Shown here piece after piece: positions 29,123 through 40,200 of a stretch of DNA of 64,000 nt. Under the pieces are notes generated by a model. The model ran no database searches, was not told where the DNA came from, and saw only the letters and a program-made list of their open reading frames with translations. The position numbers and the translations under genes are program-made. The stretch's first letter is position 1; each line of letters starts with the position of its first letter. This DNA comes from Dactylonectria macrodidyma. Lineage: Eukaryota > Ascomycota > Sordariomycetes > Hypocreales > Nectriaceae. Location of the stretch: assembly GCA_020744425.1 (NCBI GenBank), contig JAGMUV010000033.1, forward strand, positions 434,001-498,000, written 5' to 3'.

Positions 29123-31875
29123 CGCTTATTTCCTAGATTTAGGCGCGATAAAAATGAGGGGGAGCGACGTATGCTAGTTTGGAGTTCATTGATCTGGACG
29201 CTTTCGACACTTGGTGACGTGAAGCTGAGTGAAATACGGCGTGGTACCAGAAGTGTCGATGCCTGATTGCCCGATTGCTGGGCCTAATGAATAGACACGT
29301 GAGCAAGCCAGTTGCCTTAGGTTTCCATACGTCAATGATGACTAGAAGCAAAGCGCATCGTGTCCAGAGCCTGATGTGATTTGCGGAATACTCAGAGGTA
29401 TCCCAATCACGCGTGAGCATCTGCACGCGAGCGGGGTGGACTAAATGTGACTTTGGCCGCGCCATGTGGAGCTGTTGCGCGCGCGCGCGCGCGCTGCTGC
29501 CCTAAGACGGATGACAACCACACATTGCACGCGCGTGGGTAAACCCTGACGTCTCCACCCGCACGCGCGAGCATGTGGAGCTGCTGCTGCGCGCGGTGCT
29601 GCCCTAAGACAGATGACAACTACATATTGCACGCGCGTGGTAAACCCTGACGTCTCCACCTGCACGCGCGGGATGGCTCCCGCTACGCGGATCTACCCCA
29701 GACACACTGCTGGGCTGCAGGGCTTACGAGGCCCACATGGACAGACTGTTTGTTTCTCAGTGAATTTGGACCTCAGTATGGACCTCAATATGGCGATAAT
29801 GTCGATAAAGGCTATGGATACTGTTAGTCATATATCCTTGATTGATGTCTACAAGGTTCATATCAATTACGTCAATCATATCAGTCAATAATGAATGAGT
29901 GGCAGCAAGCATTGGAAACACATGTCGCAAGGGACCTGTACGAGCCAAGTCCACAGTCCCTTAACCACACGCCATTAAGCCCTTACAGATTGCGAGATGA
30001 ACGACGTGGTCAGAATCGAATATCAAAGCTGAGCACGTCGTCAACGTGCATGATGACTGTAGACTTGGCCTCGCTTTGGGCCAGACCCTTCGAGGCTCAA
30101 TGGATCGACTGCATGTAAGCTATCCGAGCCACGGCGTTGCGGCCGCACTCGACAGGGCGAGTGCAGCGGGGCTGGGACAATTCCCAACAGGGATGCATAG
30201 TCAATACCCATTTGAACTTACGTTGACGACTTTGACGTATCGATCTGCCTGCTTGACAAGAGAAGCACGTGGGTATATAAGGACAGGCTCACCTATCTCG
30301 GTGAGCGAATCACTCTTCCAAACCAATTATATTAATCAGCTACTTGTTTGTAAGTGATCAGATTTAGTCAAATCCTTGGGGGCCTGAATGATGAAGGGTG
30401 GCCGGCTTCACGTCGGCCTATGGGGAATTGAACACGCGTAGACCATATTTGTGTTGGTTATGGGGGGTCTCCCCTTGAGAGACCAGGCAAGCCTCACTTC
30501 ATCTAGCTGCATGACTGTCTGGTTACGGAAGGCCAAGAGTATAAAAAACTGTGAGGAAAGATCCAGTGCATGCTTCCGAGTTCCCGCCTCAGTCGATCAG
30601 CCTCGCCAGAAGTGCCAACTCATGCAGGCGTTTTCTCTTCCCGGACTCAATGGCGTTGCAGGGGGGCGGCATTGAGTTGGCACACCATGCAATAGTAAGC
30701 ACGCACTTGTTTACTGTTTCTCCCCATAGGAGAGAGACCTCAGTTCCGCTAGCAAGTATAAAAATCTGAGTCTTCGTCTTCGCTGCAGCTAAACCCAGTC
30801 AGCGTGTAGCCTACCCTAGGCAAAGTCAATGTCAAAGCCATAGCACTAACAATAGTTCATGGCAATCCATCATGCGCTATGTCCATAGAAGCTTCGTCGA
30901 GGGAAGATCAACCACTCCTGCATTAAATAAACAAGGGGCTAGCGAACGGTGGGTTTGCTCGAGTAGTACTTTCCAGGTGTTGGTTGTACGAGCCTTATGC
31001 TCCAAATGGATAGGTGTATGCGACCGCTTCTCCGGCCAGCTCGATGATTACGGCACATGGGGTTTAACCACCGGTTCATCAAACTTGAGCTAGCTATTCT
31101 CACCGATGCGTTGGCATCTGCACGATGCTCGGATTAACCGAACCTGCAGACACACACTGAACCAGCCCTGCGCTCACTGTTGGCGTACATCTTGTTTGAC
31201 ACAATGCAGGTGAGCGCCGGTGAGCTGCAATTGTCAACGGCGTGGTGCATGGAAGTGGAGGCGATTGGCTTGTAGGTGCGGTCAAGCTGTATGCAACCAG
31301 GTTTAGACCTTGGTTTCAATGGAGAGCAACCACTGGAGCAGCCCCCGAGGTGACCACAGCGTCCTAGTGGTCAATGGCTTGCGTGTTGGCGGAATGCCGG
31401 TTTGATGTACGTGTGGCCCCAAAATACAACGGGATGGCATTGATAACATCACGTACAGTGCAATCCCCGCGAGGGCGTTCTGTTGCTCGTACAGCAAGCC
31501 ACCATGTATAAGATTGCCCCTTTTCCCTCAGTTTATTCCACCACTACAAGCATGCCGGGTCTTGTCATCTGCAACTGCCAGTGAGACTGCACGAACAACT
31601 TCCCCAATACCTCGGAGTCTTGCCAGCCTTACTCGCTGCCAGGATAGTGCTGTCCATGTTATCTCGGCCCTACGGCACCTATATTCATCACTGTTTGCGC
31701 ATTTGTCTTTACTTTCGGCGGCTGTCGGAGAATCTTGTAAGAGCACTCGCACATCCCAGACACACCAGAGGTTGATCAGGTTTTGCTAACACTGCTTCTC
31801 CAGTCACCATTGATAGTCGACCTCTGTATCAAACACACGACCGCCTATTCGTACACGACCCAGTATTCCCTCACT
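29123..31875. other. gene-poor stretch with a CG-rich tandem repeat
   Basis: No supported gene in 2.7 kb. It contains the repeat at 29464-29670. TATA-like words occur (GGGTATATAAGG at about 30268, GTATAAAAA at about 30540 and 30758), with no convincing reading frame after them. Confidence 0.35.
29464..29670. repeat. imperfect tandem repeat, unit about 109 bp, with (CG)n core
   Basis: Unit 1 is 29464-29572 and unit 2 is 29573 to about 29670. Both run from ATGTGGAGCTG through GCTGCCCTAAGAC and TTGCACGCGCGTGG to CTGACGTCTCCACC. The first holds a pure GC/CG alternation of about 18 bp. Confidence 0.85.
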
Positions 31876-32095
31876 ATGCCAGACAATAGCCAGTCAGTCC
31901 AGGGCAAGGCCAATGAGGACCAAGGGAAATCTTCTCCTTCGGGCCAGAGTTCTTCAAGCCAGGCGAGCTCTCAGCAGAAAGGTACTTGCACTTCCGAGCC
32001 TGCTGTCCAAACACTGACAGTCCCCAGGGTCCAATGATAAAAGCAATATATTATTGACTGGCGGCTCTTGTGTAGTCGAGTTAAAAAAAAAGTGA
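31876..32095 (+). CDS. small Ser/Gln-rich protein, two exons, 57 residues
   Basis: Exon 1 is 31876-31981 and exon 2 is 32028-32095. The 46-nt intron has donor GTACTT, branch CTGAC and acceptor CCCCAG. The joined reading frame is 58 codons with stop: MPDNSQSVQGKANEDQGKSS, then SSSSQASSQQKG, then NILLTGGSCVVELKKK. The N-terminal half is hydrophilic and disorder-prone and the C-terminus is Lys-rich. The last 15 nt overlap, tail to tail, with the end of the minus-strand gene at 32081, sharing an A9 run. No family recognised. Confidence 0.42.
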
Positions 32096-33945
32096 TCGTG
32101 TGTCTACAGGGACTACCAATGCGTCATAGTCAACCGAAGTTATCGGTTCAATACCGAATCCTGAATCGAACAAATATCCGAGTTTCGGCCCCCATGGGAT
32201 GGGCGTCTTTTCTATCGATTTTCCAACAAGGAACATCATCTCTTCACACTTTTTAATCTCTTTCGATGAAGTCGGTATGGCGATTTCAATAAAGCCATCT
32301 GGAGTCAGTATTGGGCCATAGGAATGGTGGAGGGCGTTGTAGTGGCATCGCGCTGTCTCCCCATCCTTGAGCAAGTTCATTTGTAACTTTTCGGTCAGTA
32401 TGTTTTAATACAAAGCAGCATCAATACTTACTAGATCTTGCAATGCCTGATCACGCACAGCGTCATGTAGCTTACCCCATTTGGCCTGAATGCACTGATA
32501 TTCTCGCCCCAGATGATGCCCAGTCTTCGGCCGATTGCATTCTTCTTGGAGTCTCCCTGCTTCTGATGCCTTTTCCTGTAGCTCCTTTGAAATAGGGAAC
32601 GACATGTAGTGTTTACCATGTAAAGGAGAAGTAAGAGGGAAGCAGTCGGAGTTGACGAGTTGACTCAGTAACTCATCCCAGCCCTGTAGCTCTTTTGAAG
32701 TGGTGGAGGTTATAGAGCGTTCATCATGCAAAGGGGAATGGACAGAGGAGCACTCAAGTTCGGAGGGTTGACTTGGTGACTTATCCCTTTGCCGTAGCTC
32801 TGGTGAAGTGACGGACTGCCCGGAATGTTCAGGAACAGAGGAGCGCTCGGGTGCGATTGGCTGACTCGGTGACATGTTCGTCGGCAGTAATGACTTGATT
32901 ACCCCAAACTTGACGAACGGGGAATCAACTGAAATGCCAGCAAAGTCTGGTAACTGGAGCACTTTGCACACCTCATCCCTATGCCCGAAAATCAATATCA
33001 ATACCCAATTTTTAATTAGCTCCACTCCGTATCAATTACTTACTTATCTTTAGATGGCTTGATGAGTCGGAGCATCTTAGGCAGCCAAACAACGTTGATT
33101 TTGTCTAGGTCAGCTGTGTCAATTTGTGCGTCGGTAAGGGCTAAACCAAAACCGCTGGCTACATGATCGGCTACAGATTGTCGAATATCACAACTACGCG
33201 TCCTGACGTCCGACAACCTGTAATCGCTGACTGCCTCTATTAGCTCAATCTCAGAAATTTGTCTAGTAAACTCACTAGCATATAGGGTATAGATGAGTAG
33301 ACCCGTCGGGCTTGTTCGTGTCGCAACCCTATTCATCACAAGGACAAAATGTTTGGCCTCTTCCCTTCTTAGATATTTTGAATCATCTCGTTTGCCTTTC
33401 GGCTCAAATAGACAGACACACCCATATAGCAAGTACAAAATCCACGGCAGTTTCGGTTGGGTATCGCCCAGTTCCAAAATCCCCTTATGGCCGTTGAACT
33501 TGTATGTTTGGTCCTTTGTCGCGACGTGAATTTGGGCAGAGACGACTTCTATGCTCTCCTCGTCAAAACCATACCTCCACCGAGACTGTTGTTTTTTAAG
33601 TTTTTGGAGCGCAGATACAGTTTTTTTGTTCGTTTTCTCCGGCAAGTCTTTGGTCGTGGAAGCTTGATTGTCCATTGCCTCTGCTGCAACGTCCGTGGAA
33701 TGCGAGGCAATGGTTTCAGGGTTGTCGATGTGCTGGTGCGACCCAGAATCCAAACCAGATCCGTTTCTGAGCCGCTGCCTCTTTTTTGGAGGCATCAGGA
33801 GGGACTGCTGGAAGAATGTATGAGATGAGTTCTCTGTAGTGGTCCTGGTAATGACGGAATCTAATTCAGAGCCTGAGGTCGAAGCAGGGCCGAAATCGCC
33901 AGGGTTTGCTGTTTGGTCGATTGTAGAGGAATGCCGAAGGCACAT
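32081..33945 (-). CDS. unknown three-exon protein, 584 residues
   Basis: Exons 33945-33044, 32978-32432 and 32386-32081. The introns are 65 nt (GTAAGT to CATAG) and 45 nt (GTAAGT, branch CTGAC, acceptor AAAAG). Total is 585 codons with stop and all phases agree. The N-terminus is Ser/Thr-rich and includes MPPKKRQRL (an alternative start at 33795 and a possible nuclear signal). A globular-looking block follows (SRWRYGFDEESIEVVSAQIH, LPWILYLLYGCVCLFEPKGK, EEAKHFVLVMNRVATRTSPT), then SPFVKFGVIKSLL. A Ser/Pro-rich region carries three degenerate repeats of SPSQP/SELQ type, and the C-terminal block is LLKDGETARCHYNALHHSYG. No catalytic motif is apparent. I do not recognise the family. The length and consistent splicing make it a credible gene. 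Confidence 0.62.
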
Positions 33946-34658
33946 TCATGTGTGGAGCCGAGATTGCCAATGGAGGTGAGGCAAAATAAAGCCACATACC
34001 TCTACGCTAGACCACACGGTACCTGGTACCTCGTTCTTTGCTGAAACGCTGAAGGAGTGCGTGTTGATAGCGCTGATGGCAGCCAAAACGTGCAGTACGA
34101 AGCGAGACAGCCAGAGGAGGAGCGAGGACTAGCCAGTGAGGCTAGAACCAATGAGAGTGTGGAAAATCCCGGAACCGAGGGGGCATGCGAGGGCGGAGAG
34201 CGCGGATGAAGTTTGGAACAAGTTCGTGTGATGTCGTCACAGGAAGAGACCGGCGAGATTCGCGACGCGGGGATGCCAACATCACGCGTCGCATGTAGTT
34301 TTCTCTGACCCACTACTTTCCTCCTCCCCGTCGCACACCACAAGTGGGGCTCCGACCTCAGCTAGTGGTGCCACTACTCGCCCGCTATATCCATGTGCCG
34401 CAAGGGGTAGCTTGGGTATCGGTAGATTGCCTTGCTGATGATCCTCGGCCGAACTGTTAAATACAGGCAAGGGAAATCCACAAAATGCAATTTTCTGCAG
34501 ATCCCATCAACTGCCTATCTGCGTCCAATTATCATCTCTTTTTTCCTGCAGCCTTACGGTGCTCTGTGTGCCACAACTTGCACGGTGCATCTGTGCAACA
34601 TCGATTCCACGTCACTCTGGATTACAGCCGTCATTTTGACTTCACTCCAGCCGCCGAG
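33946..34658. other. intergenic between divergent genes
   Basis: Probably a shared promoter region for the minus-strand gene at 33945 and the plus-strand gene at 34659. No clear motif is visible except TTAAATACAGG near 34456. A plus-strand frame open from 34485 could extend the next gene upstream. Confidence 0.3.
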
Positions 34659-35474
34659 ATGGCCCCTATTGAACTGGTCCTGTCGACCTGTATCTTTGGA
34701 ACAGACTTGCTCTTAAACCTCTCTCAGCGATCTATTATCAACCGGGCCGCGGACTCACGCAAGCTGTTCCGCATCTGGCGTTTGCGTCTCCTCCTTGCCA
34801 CAGCGACCCAAGTCGTATCTTGTGGGATGTCATGGCATGAGTATTGCATACACGGCAAAGACACGTCTCAAGAAGGCAGATCGGCGACACTTGTGATCGA
34901 TGGTGCCCTATGGTGGAATACCGTAACTGAGGTGAGATCAAGGCCCATCATTCTAGAGCCCCTGCCTGACAAAGCGAACCTAGGGACTATTCTGTCTTTG
35001 CTCCGTCTTTCCCGTTTTCTCAAAGTATCCATGGACAGTGGTCTCAATTTGCCTCCCGAGCTTCGTCTTGCTCGCCACTAACTGGATACTCTCCCTCATC
35101 CACCCAGGCTCACGGTACTCGAGGTTCCTGGTCGCTTTCGGACACGTCACTCTCAAGCTCTCGCTGGTAGCCCCTTGGTCTGTGTTTACATATAAAGTCG
35201 CCTCAGCAGAGAAAATGAAGCTAGTGTTCATAGGGCTCGGCCTTTCGGTAGCCCTTGCGCTGTCTATTCTCCTTGGATTTCTTGCGCTTCGCTGGCCGTC
35301 CATCTCCTATCGGGGATTTAATCAGGTGTTTGTAAGTGCAGCCTTGAAGATACGAATGAACAATCACCTAATACCACAGTTCCTTTACCTTTCTTCTTTC
35401 ACCACCAACATTATTTGTAGGTCAGCGACTCTTCTGATTGCGCTCTGGACACATCGAAGCGAAGAGCCAAATGA
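34659..35474 (+). CDS. multi-pass membrane protein of unknown function, 210 residues
   Basis: Exons 34659-34931, 35026-35331 and 35421-35474, each a whole number of codons. The introns are 94 nt (GTGAGA to CAAAG) and 89 nt (GTAAGT to TGTAG). The protein begins MAPIELVLSTCIFGTDLLLN. Hydrophobic stretches lie near its start (ELVLSTCIFGTDLLLNL), at the exon 1/2 junction (VVSICLPSFVLLATNWILSL), then HVTLKLSLVAPWSVFTY, and LVFIGLGLSVALALSILLGF, giving about four membrane spans. The short basic tail ends SKRRAK. Such a block can resemble the N-terminal membrane region of larger transporters, but nothing further is encoded downstream. An upstream in-frame ATG at 34485 would add 58 residues. No family recognised. 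Confidence 0.5.
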
Positions 35475-36065
35475 AAGCCCTCGAGACAAATCCTCAGCTG
35501 CATCAGACGAGCGCTGTACCGCGTATATTTCCTATCGATATTCTCAATAAAGCCTCCCATGTTCCTGGTTATCCTCGCGATTACTTAACCTTACACAGTA
35601 ACTCTATCGTCTCACTTTATATTGGATCGTGGTGTTTGGACCTTATGATTAGCAAAAGACGTTGCAGAACTACTTGGAGAATGACATGGGAGAGATCACA
35701 TAGTCGCCTCAGGATATTCTGGCCGGTTAAACTTTGGGACATTCGGCCCGTACATTCAGGTTCATTCTGTTGTGTGTATTTTACTCTTCGACTTTCGTTT
35801 GATTCTCTTCCAAGGCAGTTTGCCGGATGGTCTCGCAAGATTGACCCCAAGCTCGATGCGTCGGATTGTCAGCTCTAGGGTAGGTCATGGCTTCTGTTGA
35901 ACTTCGCCCGCGGGCAAGTCCCGTGACCGTCAAGCTGTACGACATTGGAAAGGCGACGCGCATAGCGATGACATCTACAGTAGCAAACATCAGAGGAGGG
36001 GAATGGCGGTGAAGGAAGGAAATAGCTGTATAAGTAGGGCCTTGAGCCAGCAAGTTGCTTAGCTA
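35475..36065. other. no supported gene
   Basis: Only short frames without domains. The stretch ends at the TA target site of the Tc1 element (36064-36065). Confidence 0.3.
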
Positions 36066-37449
36066 CAGTGGGTCTTGAAAAGTGTCGACACATTTCCGGG
36101 TACCCCGCTTTCCCTCTACCCACACCATAATCAACATTCAACTTCAACGACACATTGCGCAGCCAAATTAGGTCAGAATGGTGTCGCGATACTATCATTC
36201 ACCTCATACGAGAACGAGGATTGTTTGGAGGTACAACTCGGGCGTGTCCGCCACCCAGATCGCGCGCGATGAGGGCATTAGTCGGCACGCGATTTATGGT
36301 GTGGTAAGAAGGTATCGCGACCAAAAGAGTGGTCAAGACCAACCCAGGTCCGGCCGGCCACGTATACTAGGAGAACGGGAAAAGAGACGAATACTGAGGG
36401 TCATAGCACAAGACCCTCATATCCAAGTGAAGGAATTGATCGAAGAAGCTGGTCTGACCTGTTCCAGGGGGACTATTCTAAGCTTCCTAAAGAAGGAAGG
36501 CATCATGCACTATAAGTCACTTATCCGGCCCTTCCTGAGCGATGCAACGGCCACAAGGCGGCTACGGTTTGCGAGGAGATATGTGCATATGTCTCCCGAA
36601 TTCTGGGAGTCTTGGACCTTCTCAGATGAAGTTATCGTGGCCCGAGGCGAGGGCCAGAGACGCACTTGGTGCTTCTGCAAGCCGGTCAGTTTTCTTACTG
36701 CGATTGTGGCCGCCCTGACAGCTCCTAGCATGAGAGACTATTCAGAAAGAACGTCCAGACCCGTGTGACTCCAACGAGGCATTCGCAGATGTTTTTCAGT
36801 GCCTTCAGCTTCCTCAGGCGGCTTCCAATGATCCCTCTTTATGGCGATGAGAACTCGGACCGTGGCGGCGTCACAGCGCGAGTTCTGCTCGAATGCCTGC
36901 AGCAATACCTTCCTCGCATTGTCACCAGGAACAGCCGGTTCCAGCACGATAATTCACCCCTTTTTCGATCGCGATTAATGATGAGCTGGCTGCTAGAATG
37001 GTGCGAGAACAGACGGGCGGAGGTCATCGACTGGCCCCCCTACAGCCCGGATCTCAACCCCATAGAAAACCTATGGGCCATCCTCAAAACAAGGATACGT
37101 GAGCGATACCCTGAGCTCTCGTACATGCCAAAGACCGAGGAAGCAAAGCAGCGGCTCATTGAAGCCGCGATCGAGCTGTGGGAAGAAATCGAGCCGGAGG
37201 TGCTGCAGAACCTGATCCATTCAATGAAGCACAGAATGGAGGCCGTTATCCGCGCACGTGGCTGGTATACGAAATATTGAAGATGCCGTTGGAAACCCCA
37301 TTCAAAATGCTACAGATTGGTATACATAAATATTTAATTGACATTTATTTGATTTTGCTAGAATTATTTGAAAATGAAGCCTTCATGTGGTGCAGGTACA
37401 GTGACACCGGGTTGACTCCGGAAGTGTTGACTCTTTCTGAGGCCCACTG
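36066..37449 (+). mobile_element. Tc1/mariner element, copy A, intact (1384 bp)
   Basis: The ends are imperfect inverted repeats of about 40 bp: left CAGTGGGTCTTGAAAAGTGT, right (reverse complement) CAGTGGGCCTCAGAAAGAGT. They are flanked by TA at 36064-36065 and 37450-37451. One transposase gene fills the interior. A second, mutated copy of identical length lies at 49404-50787. Confidence 0.93.
36178..37280 (+). CDS. Tc1/mariner transposase, two exons, 352 residues
   Basis: DDE transposase that excises and inserts the surrounding element at TA. Exon 1 is 36178-36684 and exon 2 is 36729-37280. The 44-nt intron has donor GTCAGT, branch CTGAC and acceptor TCCTAG, and it links WCFCKP to HERLFRKNVQTRVTPTRHSQ. 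The N-terminus carries the helix-turn-helix DNA-binding part (IARDEGISRHAIYGVVRRYR). The catalytic residues are visible as TFSDEV, QHDNSPLF and WPPYSPDLNPIENLW. Both exons are multiples of three and there is no stop, so this copy should be able to make active enzyme. It is the only undamaged copy of this subfamily in the window. Confidence 0.92.
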
Positions 37450-37784
37450 TAGATCCTCATCCTGTTCTGCCACCGATTATTGAGACCCCTTGACTGTTAC
37501 CTTGTCTGTGAGCCCGACCCGCTTTCGACTGCGCAGTCGAAAGCTTCTCAACACCGCGACTGAAAGGGGACTTCCGAGCAATTTTTCTAGCTATAATGGC
37601 GTTGTACATCTCCTTCTGCTAGATTCAAAGTATTTATAAAACTTCACTAAGTGTAGCATGGGTGTGCGGGGCTTTACTTGGCTAGAGCTAGAGCCATGAC
37701 ACGTAATTATATCACTCAGATCATAGTCGAGATATATGTTTCTCTCGCTTCTCCAAATTCCAACGCTTTATTCGACCTCAATTA

Positions 37785-39991
37785 CCATCCAGTACCCCTC
37801 TGCCGATAAGACCCCTCTACTGATAAGCAAAAAAAAAGTTTCCCCATACAAACTGCTAATTTTCAACCCCCTCACAAAGAGCCACCAGAAATACGAAAAA
37901 CAAGTCAATTCCTCTTTTTCCAGCTTGGAATCGAATGTATTTTAATATAGTCTTGGTCTTCTAACTGCACGGCCTGCGCGCGTGCGTGTGACAGCTAACT
38001 CTTCCGCCTCCGAATTTGAGCCCTCATTCTCTTCCACTCCTCCCACCTCGATCACCTCTTCGACACCCTCTGTCTCTTCAATCACTTCGTTTGGCTCAGA
38101 AATAGTGTCACCGGTCACTAGAGACTCAGCCAGTGTCATAAACTTCCTGTTGGGATTCGGTATCGCTTTCCTCTTCTTGCCTCTGCTCAGCCTCCCGACT
38201 TCCTCCTCTAAACTGGCTACTCTTGAGCTTAGAGAAGCGATCTTTGACTCTTGTGCTTCAAAACCTTTCGATATCACAGAATAGCGCCTTCTTGTCGAAG
38301 GGCTTTTGTTCTTACCTAGATCCCTGATGTGACGGCTGGTCTTTGGCGTGTTATCAGAGTCGCGTTGCCCGTCGCTGAGGCCGTCTGATGCGGGCGTCGT
38401 TTCCTTCTTGTCAGGCTGGATCTCAGGATGTATGAGCGCTTTCCGTCGAGAAATCGGCCAGTTTCCAGTCACTCTCCAACCAGAAAGGATGTTTTTCTTC
38501 GTCATACCCACTTCTCTGCCTTTGGCATAGGCCTTGATGAAGTTGACCTTGTCCACCGGCGCAGAATCGGTCAGGCTTGTCAGCTTTTGGAGTTCTTTGC
38601 GATAGGCCGCCTTGGATGCATTAAATGGACCATTGTCGAGTGGTTGTAGGCCGTGGGAGCAGTGAGCCGGCAGGTAACAACAATACACGTTGTTCAAAAA
38701 GCACGTAGCCATCCACTCATCCTAGATTTACGGTCAGCGACATCCCCGGCCCAGGTGGCCCGGAAAAGGCGGATACGAACAGATACATGGCTTCGATGAC
38801 CATCTAGTATGATAAGCCTCGCATCTGACTCATCTTCCGGCTGTGTTTGGGGAAGATAGACCTGTTTGAGCCACTCGACCGCGATATGGTTGTCTGTCCA
38901 GCCGTTGTCGGACGTGATGTAATACCAGTCAGCCACTTCCTTGAGCTCATCAATAAACCACTGTTGCTGAAGCTCTTTGCCTTTAAAGATAATCCCCGGC
39001 TTCAGAAGACGACCAGTTGCAGTTGCGGCTTCGAGAAAGCTGGTCCAAGTGCGGGACTGGGAGCCTTTGAGGAAGGCTTTCTTCTTGGGGTCGCTACTGC
39101 CGATAACTAAGGAATCCAAGCCTATATTGGCAGCTGGTTAGTTTGTCTCATGAAAGAAACGACAAAATACTCACCAAATCCGGCCATGATGCCGCCCTCG
39201 TCAACATTAACAGTGTTCTCAGGTTTGATCCAGCCATATTCGCTCTCGCGGATGTCAAAGTACCAATTGACGGCGGTCGGGGTAAAACAATTGAACCTCG
39301 ACGCCTCCTGGCGTTTTCCTATCTTGGTCTTTATGGACGGATGTCGTTTCATAAACCTGGCTAGCCAATGTACGCCGATAGGCTTTTCCCTGCCTTGCTG
39401 TTGTAGGAGGGCAGCGACGGTGGCGCGAACTTGACTGTGAGAAGGAGCATAGCCCAAGGCCTCTTGTCGAAGTATCCAGGAAACTAATCTGGACTCCTGA
39501 GACTTGGATAACAGCTGGGCGGGATGGGTGACCTCGGACTTTGGCGGTACACCTCTTAATCGGTTCGAAAGAGTCGGCTGAGGGATGCCGTGCTTCTGGG
39601 CGGATTGGTTCTGCGAGAGACCGTTATCTGTGACATCCAATATTGCTTCAATAACGTCATCCTCTGTGTAAGAAGCTCGAGCCATTTTTCAAGGCGATTA
39701 TGGAAGGCCGGCGCAGATAAAAGTCCTACAAGCTTTGGGGAGGAGTGTTCGTGGAGGAGGCATTGATAGAAATTTTGCGATAGTTCCATGCGGCCAAACC
39801 GCCCATATAGCGTAAGCAACAATAGCATAATACGAAACAGCATGAAACTCTCAATAAGACACAACTTGTTTCACGTAAATAACTTCAATTTTGGCCAAGC
39901 ACCGTGTAAGTGAAATTGGGCATTTTGTATGGGGAAACTTTTTTTTTGCTTATCAGTAGAGGGGTCTTATCGGCAGAGGGGTACTGGATGG
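37785..39991 (-). mobile_element. pogo/Fot1-type element, copy A, intact (2207 bp)
   Basis: Near-perfect inverted repeats of about 65 bp begin CCATCCAGTACCCCTCTGCC and end near the A-run before GTTTCCCCATACAAA. TA flanks lie at 37783-37784 and 39992-39993. Each repeat contains two tandem sub-units of about 18 bp (ACCCCTCTGCCGATAAG and ACCCCTCTACTGATAAG). The right end lies 209 bp beyond the stop codon of the amidase gene. Confidence 0.92.
37942..39685 (-). CDS. pogo/Fot1 transposase, three exons, 541 residues
   Basis: Exons 39685-39175, 39121-38787 and 38721-37942. The introns are 53 nt (GTGAGT to ATATAG) and 65 nt (GTATCT to TCTAG). The sum is 1626 nt, 542 codons with stop. Domains in order are the psq-like helix-turn-helix (YTEDDVIEAILDVTDNGLSQ), the CENP-B-type HTH (ESRLVSWILRQEALGYAPSH, GVHWLARFMKRHP), and the DDE_1 core. 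The catalytic residues are NVDEGG (first D), LIILDGHRSH (second D) and GLQPLDNG (third acid). A C-terminal coiled coil (SSRVASLEEEVGRLSRGKKR) and an acidic tail follow. There are no stops or shifts, so the copy is probably competent. The family is that of Fot1/Pot2-like elements of ascomycetes. Confidence 0.92.
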
Positions 39992-40200
39992 TAGATTCTT
40001 TCGAGATACTTCTCTCCCTTTAGTATCTCGTCAAGATCACGGGAATAAGGATGTTTTATGGGTTTGACTCAATTTCCACAAAGGTCAAGTGCAGATGAGG
40101 ATGTTGCGTAAAGCCGTAGTCGAAGAGGTCGTGAACAAACGAGAGTTGGGATTGGTGAGATATCTGTTAAATAGGGCCGGACTAAGAGCATTCCATTCCA

